From: Singulisphaera sp. GP187
GTDB lineage: Bacteria > Planctomycetota > Phycisphaerae > Phycisphaerales > SM1A02
DNA: 6,958 nucleotides
Assembly (NCBI GenBank): GCA_945896765.1
Contig: CAMDEL010000082.1
Location: forward strand, 1-6,958
Direction: 5' to 3'
The position numbers were made by a program, and so were the translations under genes. The notes under the pieces are model-generated. The model did not search any database. It saw only the letters and a program-made list of their open reading frames with translations, and was not told the DNA's origin. Each line of letters starts with the position of its first letter. Positions within the stretch are counted from its first letter, which is position 1. Below are positions 1 to 5,876 of this stretch, piece after piece.

Positions 1-918
1 GGATCACTCTTGAATCCATCGGGAACGCAGGCAATTTCAGAGCGCGGATGGACCGTGCTTGAACTTTCAAGTGCACAACTGTGGTGGCTTTCCAAAGCGA
101 GTGGATCTGCTGGATGGTCGCCGAAGATTGGCGTCCTGACCAATATCGCACCGAATCATGTTGACTGGCATGGGAGCGTCGCGCATTACATCGAATCGAA
201 AGCGCAGATTCGCCGAGAACAAACACGTGACGATATTTTAATTTCTTCATTCGGTGTCGAAGGCAAAGCAGACGCTATTCGATGTGCATCAGAATCTTCC
301 GCTGGCATGTGGTGGAAAGATGGCTGGGATGCCGAGGCTCCGAGTGCTGATTCAATTTCGCTTTCAATTCCAGGAGAGCATCAGCGAAGAAATGCTCGCC
401 TTGCATTGGCAATCACCCTTGCATGCGCAAAGATGGATGGCGAACCTGCGCGCATCGACTTGGCGCGTGCTGCGCTGAGCACTTTTCAAGGACTTGAACA
501 TCGACTGCAATCTGTTGGCACGATTGAAGGCGTGCTCTGCTTCAACGATTCGAAAGCCACGACCCCAGAAGCAACTCAATTCGCCATCGCCTCGTTTCAA
601 GACATCGCACGAATTCATCTGATTGTCGGGGGATATGACAAGAAAATTGACCTCTCGTCCATCCGAGATCTTGCGCCACGATTGGCTGGGCTCTATGCAA
701 TTGGTGCAACGGAAGAAATGTTAGCGCCCGCCCCGCCAGCATTGCGCTGCGGGACACTTGCGAATGCAGTCGAATGCGCCTTCTCTCGTGCGAAAAGTGG
801 CGACATCTTGTTACTTTCTCCAGCGTGCGCAAGCTATGGGCAATACACAAATTTCGAGGAACGCGGCAAACAATTTGTCCAACTTGTCCTCGCTCGCCAA
901 ACACTCAACCACTGCTAG
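1..918 (+). CDS. murD: UDP-N-acetylmuramoyl-L-alanine:D-glutamate ligase MurD, 5' truncated by window
   Basis: MurD adds D-glutamate to UDP-MurNAc-L-Ala in the cytoplasm, using ATP, during peptidoglycan precursor synthesis. The reading frame is open from base 1, giving 305 visible residues against about 440 for the family, so the N-terminal third with the UDP-binding domain and the P-loop lies upstream. Visible in order (window codon numbers) are ELSSAQL (21-27), a central-domain stretch ending in Lys67, which aligns with the carbamylated lysine of E. coli MurD, the GEHQRRNA segment (125-132), the NDSKAT motif of the Mur ligase C-terminal domain (182-187), an IVGGYDKK segment and the SPACAS motif (273-278) followed by NFEERG. 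These are specific to MurD rather than MurC, MurE or MurF. The TTG at base 10 falls inside conserved sequence and is not the start. The next gene begins 32 nt after the stop. Confidence 0.96.
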   Translation, partial: GSLLNPSGTQAISERGWTVLELSSAQLWWLSKASGSAGWSPKIGVLTNIAPNHVDWHGSVAHYIESKAQIRREQTRDDILISSFGVEGKADAIRCASESSAGMWWKDGWDAEAPSADSISLSIPGEHQRRNARLALAITLACAKMDGEPARIDLARAALSTFQGLEHRLQSVGTIEGVLCFNDSKATTPEATQFAIASFQDIARIHLIVGGYDKKIDLSSIRDLAPRLAGLYAIGATEEMLAPAPPALRCGTLANAVECAFSRAKSGDILLLSPACASYGQYTNFEERGKQFVQLVLARQTLNHC

Positions 919-930
919 ACTGCGAAACCA

Positions 931-936
931 TATAAC
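931..936 (+). promoter_or_regulatory. Possible -10 box before the lipoprotein gene
   Basis: TATAAC matches the sigma-70 -10 consensus at five of six positions and lies 14 nt before the ATG at 951. No convincing -35 element is seen 16-18 nt upstream, inside the end of murD. An internal promoter is possible but weakly supported. Confidence 0.25.
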
Positions 937-940
937 CCTT

Positions 941-945
941 GAAGG
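941..945 (+). promoter_or_regulatory. Shine-Dalgarno site of the lipoprotein gene
   Basis: GAAGG lies 5 nt before the ATG at 951. It decides this start over a TTG at 939, which would overlap the site itself and add four residues before the signal peptide. It is the clearest ribosome binding site among the + strand genes here. Confidence 0.7.
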
Positions 946-950
946 CAACT

Positions 951-1448
951 ATGAAAATCTGTACTCCATTTTCCCGATGTATTGCAGCACTGACAATGAC
1001 AACTGCGCTGCTCACTGGCTGCTACGCACCTGATGGCGGATTCATGCCGAGTTCAGGCCGAGGCTATACTTTTATTTCGACGCCGACCCGACCAGTGACT
1101 GTGACGCTCGTAGATACGCGCACTCAAGACAATTTTTTCAAGATGGATATTCCAGCTGGAAAACAGTTGACCTTCAAGTTCATCGAAGGTTCTGGCAGCG
1201 GTTCACGAGCGGAACCAACCAAGATGATTTGGGAGATGTGGGAAGAGAAGACGGAATTTGGTTCGCTTGATAATCAACTCATTTGCCCTCCCGCATCATG
1301 TCGGCGAATCGATGTGACATATCGCCCTGCTCCTGAAGACATGCCAGAAGATCCGACACTGATGATTCCGCCAGATTTTCAGGATCAAACGACTGGTGCG
1401 AACTCTCCAAATGGTGGTCCTCAACCTACGAATCGAACGAAGGACTGA
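951..1448 (+). CDS. Small secreted lipoprotein of unknown function
   Basis: The 165-residue product has a typical lipoprotein signal peptide: a short N-terminus with Lys2 and Arg9, a hydrophobic stretch (residues 11-22) and a lipobox LLTGC, so signal peptidase II should cut before Cys24. The mature part begins with a Gly/Ser-rich linker, then has alternating hydrophobic strands (about 39-80) suggesting a small beta domain, a GSGSGS turn, and a pair CPPASC (Cys112 and Cys117) that could form a disulfide in the periplasm. The C-terminal 35 residues are rich in Pro, Asn, Gly and Thr and are probably disordered. I do not recognise a named family. It sits between murD and ispF with short gaps on each side, which suggests co-transcription but not a shared function. 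The stop at 1446-1448 is 7 nt before the ispF start. Confidence 0.85.
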   Translation: MKICTPFSRCIAALTMTTALLTGCYAPDGGFMPSSGRGYTFISTPTRPVTVTLVDTRTQDNFFKMDIPAGKQLTFKFIEGSGSGSRAEPTKMIWEMWEEKTEFGSLDNQLICPPASCRRIDVTYRPAPEDMPEDPTLMIPPDFQDQTTGANSPNGGPQPTNRTKD

Positions 1449-1455
1449 TCGCTCG

Positions 1456-1947
1456 ATGCGGATCGGACATGGATATGACCTGCATCGCCTCGAGCCTCGA
1501 CCCCCTGCAGGCAAGGGCAAGTCGTTTGTACTCGGCGGAATTCAAATCGAACATTCAACTGGTCTTGTTGCACATTCGGATGGCGATGTTTTGCTGCATG
1601 CAGTCACTGATGCAATTCTGGGTGCACTTGGCTTGCCCGACATTGGCCAACTCTTTCCAGACAACGACCCCAAGAATGAAAGCGCAGACTCTGCGATTTT
1701 TCTGCGTGAAGCTGTCGACAGAATGCGCAAAGCGGGATGGGAGATTGGCAACATCGATTGCACAATCATCTGCGAACAACCCAAGATCGGACCACGCAGA
1801 GGCGAAATTGTCGCCAATATCGCGCGGTTGATTGGCTGCACTGCGGACTCCATCAATGTCAAAGGCAAGACCCACGAAAAAGTTGATGCTGTTGGCGAAG
1901 GCCGTGCGATCGAAGTGCATGTCTGCGCGCTACTGAAGCCTCGCTGA
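1456..1947 (+). CDS. ispF: 2-C-methyl-D-erythritol 2,4-cyclodiphosphate synthase IspF
   Basis: IspF converts CDP-ME 2-phosphate to ME-2,4-cyclodiphosphate with release of CMP in the MEP isoprenoid pathway; the family forms trimers with active sites between subunits. The 163-residue length fits (E. coli 159). The protein starts MRIGHGYDLH with metal ligands Asp8 and His10. The third ligand is His48, within the stretch that starts with AHSDGD (39-44). DIGQLFPD follows (62-69), and Thr139 and Glu141 lie in KTHEK near the C-terminus. The ATG at 1456 is chosen because the family begins exactly there; AAGGA at 1440-1444 is an acceptable but distant ribosome binding site. A longer in-frame reading from 1396 would only overlap the lipoprotein gene. 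Oddity: where E. coli has GRGEGI, this protein has GEGRAI, swapping the charges of a pore-lining pair. A 32-nt gap separates it from the next gene. Confidence 0.96.
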   Translation: MRIGHGYDLHRLEPRPPAGKGKSFVLGGIQIEHSTGLVAHSDGDVLLHAVTDAILGALGLPDIGQLFPDNDPKNESADSAIFLREAVDRMRKAGWEIGNIDCTIICEQPKIGPRRGEIVANIARLIGCTADSINVKGKTHEKVDAVGEGRAIEVHVCALLKPR

Positions 1948-1967
1948 TCCGTTACGCCTCTGCCCCG

Positions 1968-1973
1968 TATACT
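1968..1973 (+). promoter_or_regulatory. Possible -10 box giving a leaderless transcript
   Basis: TATACT matches TATAAT at five of six positions and ends 6 nt before the ATG at 1980. There is no Shine-Dalgarno sequence in the 32-nt gap. A start of transcription 6-7 nt after a -10 box would fall on or next to the A of the ATG, which would make the mRNA leaderless. Only a weak -35 (CTGATC or TGATCC around 1944-1950) is visible. Confidence 0.35.
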
Positions 1974-1979
1974 CGGTTC

Positions 1980-3113
1980 ATGCGAGCAGTCGTCACTGGA
2001 CAAATCGGCGTAGACAAGAAGCCATATCTTCGGGATGTTGTGACTGCCGCAGGTGAACGCGGCGAGCGTATCGAGGTCTTCAATATCGGCGAGTTGATGT
2101 ATGACGAGGCCTCCGATGTGACACCTGGGCGCATTTTGGACCTTCCCATTTCTCGGCTGTCCAGCCTACGCAGAGCTGCATTCAAGGATGTCATCGCGGC
2201 GACACATCCAAAGAATGAACATCCCAATGTCATTGTCAATACGCACGCTACATTCCGATGGCGACATGGACTTTTCAGCGCATTCGATTTTGATCAACTA
2301 CAAAAGCTGGAACCGAATTGCTTCATTTGCCTCGTTGATAATGTCGAGACTGTGCATCACAGATTGCATCAAGAACATGTCATCGATGCCACGCTGAAAG
2401 ATTGCATGGTCTGGCGCGAGGAAGAAATTCTCGCCACTGAGATCATGGCCCAAGCGGTTGGATGCGCGAATAATTTTTACATTCTCAGTCGCGGGCGACA
2501 TCAAGACACGGTTGAAACTTGCCTGCGTCTGATCACACGACCAGATATGCGCAAGGTCTATCCATCGTTTCCAATGAGTCACGTGATGGATATGCCCGAT
2601 GTCTTAGCAGAGATCAACCACTTTCGTGCGGAGTTGGCGCGGCACTTCATCACTTTCGATCCAGGTGATGTCGACGAGAAAATGTTGCTCGATCGAGCCA
2701 TCGAAGCTGCGCGTAAAGGCGAAGACTTTGTCGAAATTCATCCTCACTCATTTGGTGGACGCGAAGGAAATCCTGTGATGCGCCTTCCTGTTCGTGAAGT
2801 GCTTGATATTGCGGGTGATATTGATGGTCAAATTTATATGCGTGATTTCAAACTCGTCGATCAGAGTGACATGATCGTCTCTCTCGTTCCCGAATTGGCT
2901 GGCGGCGTTCCCGCGCTCTCGAGCGGTGTCGAACGCGAACTGCACCATGCATTCGAACACACCAAAGAGGTGTATGTGGTCTGGAAGCCAAAGAAAAATC
3001 CGAGCCCGTTCATTACTGAAACGGCGACTAAAATTTTTCGCAGCGTTGACGAAGCGCTCAAATACTTCGAGGATAAAGGGATGCTCTCCCCCACTTCCCT
3101 GTTCGGTCACTAG
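1980..3113 (+). CDS. Two-domain protein: archaeal adenylate-kinase-like N-terminus, nucleoside deoxyribosyltransferase-like C-terminus
   Basis: The product is 377 residues with no signal peptide or membrane segment, so probably cytoplasmic. Residues 1-185 resemble archaeal-type adenylate kinases: a first strand and loop VVTGQIGVDKK at the P-loop position, FNIGELMYDEA (34-44) like their VNYGDLM segment, and VNTHATFRWRHGLFSAF (86-102) like their DTH...G segment, followed by a strand ending in LVDNVETVHHRL. The P-loop is degenerate: Asp12 and Lys14 replace the usual Gly and Ser/Thr, so kinase activity is doubtful. From about residue 280 the protein resembles the nucleoside 2-deoxyribosyltransferase fold: RDFKLVDQSDMIVSLVPE (288-305), then SSGVERELHHAFEH (314-327), then VYVVWKPKKN. 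Glu320 matches the catalytic Glu, while Ser314 stands where an Asp is usual. I cannot place the first strand of this second domain. It lies between ispF and truA, 21 nt before truA. Function is unknown; binding or cleavage of a nucleotide is a reasonable inference. Confidence 0.75.
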   Translation: MRAVVTGQIGVDKKPYLRDVVTAAGERGERIEVFNIGELMYDEASDVTPGRILDLPISRLSSLRRAAFKDVIAATHPKNEHPNVIVNTHATFRWRHGLFSAFDFDQLQKLEPNCFICLVDNVETVHHRLHQEHVIDATLKDCMVWREEEILATEIMAQAVGCANNFYILSRGRHQDTVETCLRLITRPDMRKVYPSFPMSHVMDMPDVLAEINHFRAELARHFITFDPGDVDEKMLLDRAIEAARKGEDFVEIHPHSFGGREGNPVMRLPVREVLDIAGDIDGQIYMRDFKLVDQSDMIVSLVPELAGGVPALSSGVERELHHAFEHTKEVYVVWKPKKNPSPFITETATKIFRSVDEALKYFEDKGMLSPTSLFGH

Positions 3114-3134
3114 CCCACAGGGCGAACTTGGACC

Positions 3135-3989
3135 GTGCCACGCTTTCGACTACTCGTCGCATACGACGGAACAGACTTCCATGGTTGGCAAAGGCAAGAG
3201 CCGCCCAATCTGCCTGCGCTGCGAACTGCGCAAGGAGTTCTCACCGATGCTGTCTCGAATTTGATGCGCGAGCGAGTGACCGTCGATGGTGCGAGCCGAA
3301 CAGATTCTGGAGTTCACGCGCGTGGTCAAGTTGCGGCATTTTCGATCGCTGACCCGCGCATTCCTGTTGATCGAATGGTGATGGCTCTCAACACGCGGCT
3401 GCCGCAAGATCTGGAAGTTCGAGGGGCGTGGGATGCCGAAGATTCTTTCGATCCAATTCGAAATTGCAGAAGCAAAGGTTATTCCTATCGACTGCGCCAC
3501 GGATGCGAAGGAAGGCCACATGGGCTTGAAGGACGCGCCGATCCATTCGAGCGTCGCACAACTGCGCAGTGTCGGCACCCTTTGGATATTGCACGAATGC
3601 GTACCGCTGCTGCGTTGATGATTGGTACGCACGACTTTCGTTCGTTCGCGCATTGTCCAGAGCAGCGCGAATCCACAGTCCGAACTGTTCATACATGTTC
3701 TGTCATCGAGCCATCGCCTGGAGTTGTGCGCGTCGATGTTGCAGGCGGCGGTTTTCTCTATCACATGGTTCGAATTATGGTTGGGACGCTTGTCGAAATT
3801 GGTCGAGGACGATTCGAGCCCGAGTCGGTTACAGAAATTCTCGAAGCACGCAATCGCGCACGCGCTGGTCCAACAATGTCGCCCTCGGGACTCTGCTTGG
3901 AATGGGTTCATTATGGCATCACAGATTCCTCTGGTGAATTGGATTCAGTCGCCGAAGGAATCGATGAATCATCGGAACAGGCGTTATGA
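3135..3989 (+). CDS. truA: tRNA pseudouridine(38-40) synthase TruA
   Basis: TruA converts uridines 38-40 in the tRNA anticodon stem to pseudouridine. The 284-residue protein has the family N-terminus LLVAYDGTDFHGWQRQ (6-21), the catalytic motif SRTDSGVHA with nucleophile Asp57 (Asp60 in E. coli), ALNTRLPQDL, the KGYSYR segment with the conserved aromatic residue, GTHDFRSF, and the C-terminal GGGFLYHMVRIMVGTL motif. The start is the GTG at 3135, the only plausible start between the upstream stop at 3111-3113 and conserved sequence. The site is weak; AGGG at 3118-3121 is the nearest purine-rich stretch, about 13 nt away. The last 20 or so residues form an acidic, Ser/Glu-rich tail beyond the usual family end. 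The stop overlaps the start of the glycosyltransferase gene as ATGA, indicating coupled translation. Confidence 0.96.
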   Translation: MPRFRLLVAYDGTDFHGWQRQEPPNLPALRTAQGVLTDAVSNLMRERVTVDGASRTDSGVHARGQVAAFSIADPRIPVDRMVMALNTRLPQDLEVRGAWDAEDSFDPIRNCRSKGYSYRLRHGCEGRPHGLEGRADPFERRTTAQCRHPLDIARMRTAAALMIGTHDFRSFAHCPEQRESTVRTVHTCSVIEPSPGVVRVDVAGGGFLYHMVRIMVGTLVEIGRGRFEPESVTEILEARNRARAGPTMSPSGLCLEWVHYGITDSSGELDSVAEGIDESSEQAL

Positions 3990-5164
3990 GAATATTGCAT
4001 ATCTCAACACGACTCATCATCGGAGGCTCGCAAGAAAACACCGTGCTTTCATGCATTGGTGCCGCAGATCAAGGGCACACAGTTGCGCTGGCATATGGAC
4101 CGATCTATGGACCCGAAGGATCGCTCTTGCCAAGAGTGATCGCAGACCCGCGCATCGAACGCTTTGAGGTTCCAAATCTGGTTCGGCACATCGCGCCTCT
4201 GCGGGATCGTCGCTGTTTGAAAGAGTTGCGAGAACTCATTCATAAATGGAAACCTGATGTGGTGCACACGCATTCTTCCAAGGCTGGAATACTTGGACGC
4301 AAAGCTGCGTGGGCTGAAAAAGTTCCTGTGGTTGTTCACACAATTCACGGACTTGCATTTCACCCATACCAATCGTGGTGGAAGAACTTCTTATACATCC
4401 GCGCGGAACGATGGGCTTCGCATCGCTGTCATGCGATGGTCAGCGTCGCTGATGCGATGACCGTTCAAGCGCTTGCGCAAGGAATCGGCCGGCCAGAACA
4501 ATTTGTCACTATTCGAAGCGCTATGGAAACAGAGCATTTTATTGCGCCTGCCACGAAGCGTGAAGAACTTCGCGCAAGATTTGGTTGGGACGAATCAGTT
4601 GTTGTTCTTGGAACCATCGCACGATTGGCGGAACTGAAAGGTCACGATGACATGATCGATGCGTTTGGTGAAATGCTCACCCAAACCGGCGCGACTGCCA
4701 ACGCGCCGAAAGTTGCGCTGCTTTGGGTGGGCGATGGTTGGTGGCGAGATCGATTGGTCGCAAGACTGAAGGCACTTGGAATCGCCGATAGAGTTGCGAT
4801 GACTGGTCTCGTCGATCCAAGCGAAATTCCTGCCTGGATTTCTGCGATGGATGTGATTGTTCATCCGTCTTACCGCGAAGGTTTGCCGCGCGCCGTTGTT
4901 CAAGGAATGCTGAAACAAAAACCAGTGATTGCCTATGACGTCGATGGCGCGCGCGAAGTCTGTCAACATGAACGTACTGGACTCTTAGTGAAAGCAGGCG
5001 ATTCCAGAGCGCTCCGTGCTGCGGCGCAGTGGATGATCGATCATCCAAATGAACGGCGTGTGATGGGAGAACGCGGGCGAGAAGTGGTGCGAGTCGATTT
5101 TGACTGGAGGACGATGAACACACATCTGCTCGAGTTGTATCGTCGCCTCGGCGCCGCACGCTGA
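3986..5164 (+). CDS. Family GT4 glycosyltransferase
   Basis: This 392-residue cytoplasmic GT-B enzyme should transfer a sugar from a nucleotide donor. The N-terminal acceptor domain starts MRILHISTRLIIGGSQENT, with the glycine-rich loop GGSQ (13-16), then HTHSSKAGILGR (94-105) and HTIHG (118-122). The C-terminal donor domain carries TIARLAELKGHDD (210-222), LLWVGDG (245-251) and HPSYREGLPRAVVQ (293-306), followed by KPVIAYDVDGAREV. The first Glu of the EX7E motif is Glu298, but the second position is Gln306, a departure from the classical motif. Donor and acceptor cannot be read from sequence. The N-terminus looks like exopolysaccharide or lipid-sugar GT4 enzymes more than like BshA. It starts inside the truA stop codon and is followed after 12 nt by a deacetylase, so the pair may act in one pathway: sugar transfer, then N-deacetylation. 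Confidence 0.9.
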   Translation: MRILHISTRLIIGGSQENTVLSCIGAADQGHTVALAYGPIYGPEGSLLPRVIADPRIERFEVPNLVRHIAPLRDRRCLKELRELIHKWKPDVVHTHSSKAGILGRKAAWAEKVPVVVHTIHGLAFHPYQSWWKNFLYIRAERWASHRCHAMVSVADAMTVQALAQGIGRPEQFVTIRSAMETEHFIAPATKREELRARFGWDESVVVLGTIARLAELKGHDDMIDAFGEMLTQTGATANAPKVALLWVGDGWWRDRLVARLKALGIADRVAMTGLVDPSEIPAWISAMDVIVHPSYREGLPRAVVQGMLKQKPVIAYDVDGAREVCQHERTGLLVKAGDSRALRAAAQWMIDHPNERRVMGERGREVVRVDFDWRTMNTHLLELYRRLGAAR

Positions 5165-5170
5165 TAGAGT
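5165..5170 (+). promoter_or_regulatory. TANNNT box directly before the deacetylase start
   Basis: TAGAGT lies in the 12-nt gap after the glycosyltransferase stop and ends exactly 6 nt before the ATG at 5177, the same spacing as TATACT before the gene at 1980. It matches TATAAT at only four of six positions and may be chance. Confidence 0.2.
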
Positions 5171-5176
5171 GACACG

Positions 5177-5857
5177 ATGCGCATTGCAGTCTTTGGCCCA
5201 CATCCAGATGATCAAGAACTCGGCATGGGCGGGACGATTGCTCGTCTTGCTGCCGCGGGACATCAAGTCACCCTTGTCGATATGACGACTGGCGAACCAA
5301 CACCATTTGGTTCGCCAGAAATTCGTTCTCAAGAAGCTGCGGCTGCAGCGAAGATCTTGGGTGTGACTCGTTTGCAATTACCACTCACCAACCGAGAAGT
5401 TGTCAACGACCTGGCGTCACGTGCCATCGTTGCTGGTGCGATCCGCATGCTTAAGCCACATGTGCTTTTCGCTCCGCATCCTGAAGATGCTCATCCAGAT
5501 CATGTTGCGGCGTGCGCAGTGATCGAAGCCTCTCGATTTGCTGCGAAGTTCACCAAATGCGATCTGCCTGGCGATCCTTGGCATGCGCCTCACCTCTTTC
5601 ACTTTTATTCAATTCACTTGAGAAGCGTTCCCCAACCATCGATCATCGCTGACACGACTGGATTTGCCCAGACGAAACGTCGTGCAGTGTTGGCATACGT
5701 AAGTCAGTTCGTTGCAAATGAAAAGAATCGCAAAGTTCCAGAGTGGCTTGATGCTGCGGGAATTTATTTTGGGAGCCGTATCGGCACCGAATCTGGTGAA
5801 CCATTTTTCAGCCGCGAGTGCGTTGCCTTTGATTTCGCTGCGATGAAAATTGAATAG
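5177..5857 (+). CDS. PIG-L/LmbE family N-deacetylase, BshB1-like
   Basis: The family removes acetyl groups from N-acetylglucosamine conjugates with a single zinc ion. The 226-residue protein begins with the family motif GPHPDDQELGMGG (7-19), giving zinc ligands His9 and Asp12 and catalytic Asp11. The second motif AHPDH (105-109) supplies His109. The C-terminal part, with YVSQF (174-178), then IYFGSRIGTESGEPFF (196-211), is close to the pattern of BshB1, which deacetylates GlcNAc-malate in bacillithiol synthesis. That substrate is not proven: the upstream glycosyltransferase is not clearly BshA and no bshC is in view. The ATG at 5177 directly precedes conserved sequence; no good ribosome binding site is seen. 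The coding sequence holds a perfect 12-bp inverted repeat at codons 38-48. It ends 19 nt from the convergent dut stop. Confidence 0.88.
   Translation: MRIAVFGPHPDDQELGMGGTIARLAAAGHQVTLVDMTTGEPTPFGSPEIRSQEAAAAAKILGVTRLQLPLTNREVVNDLASRAIVAGAIRMLKPHVLFAPHPEDAHPDHVAACAVIEASRFAAKFTKCDLPGDPWHAPHLFHFYSIHLRSVPQPSIIADTTGFAQTKRRAVLAYVSQFVANEKNRKVPEWLDAAGIYFGSRIGTESGEPFFSRECVAFDFAAMKIE
5289..5318. repeat. Perfect 12-bp inverted repeat with 6-nt loop inside the deacetylase gene
   Basis: Arms CTGGCGAACCAA (5289-5300) and TTGGTTCGCCAG (5307-5318) are exact reverse complements around the loop CACCAT. The DNA codes for part of the TGEPTPFGSPE segment of the deacetylase. No T-run follows on either strand, so it is not a standard intrinsic terminator. 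It could form a stable mRNA hairpin about 110 nt into the gene. Confidence 0.9.
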
Positions 5858-5876
5858 GCCAGAAATATTTTACGCT

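Noticed and set aside
1..30. TTG at base 10 as the murD start
   Set aside because: The frame is open to base 1 and the N-terminal third of MurD is missing, so the gene starts upstream of the window.
1396..1455. Upstream in-frame ATG for ispF at 1396
   Set aside because: It lies inside the lipoprotein gene, and IspF proteins begin exactly at the MRIGHGYD sequence encoded from 1456.
2687..2698. 12-nt palindrome GCTCGATCGAGC in the 377-residue gene
   Set aside because: A palindrome of six base pairs per side is expected about once or twice by chance in a window this size, and nothing else marks the site.
3598..3631. 8-bp inverted repeat TGCGTACC / GGTACGCA in truA
   Set aside because: With an 18-nt loop, arms of this length are expected by chance, and the site lies in conserved coding sequence.
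3150..3911. 253-codon open frame on the - strand opposite truA
   Set aside because: It has no recognisable domain and is rich in Arg, Ser, Cys and His, as expected of an antisense shadow. The + strand encodes an intact TruA.
4677..5201. 174-codon open frame on the - strand opposite the glycosyltransferase
   Set aside because: It is an Arg/Ser/His-rich shadow with no motif, opposite a well-supported GT4 donor domain.
5858..5876. Possible terminator between the convergent deacetylase and dut genes
   Set aside because: The 19-nt gap contains only an 8-nt AT palindrome (AAATATTT) and no GC-rich stem or T-run.
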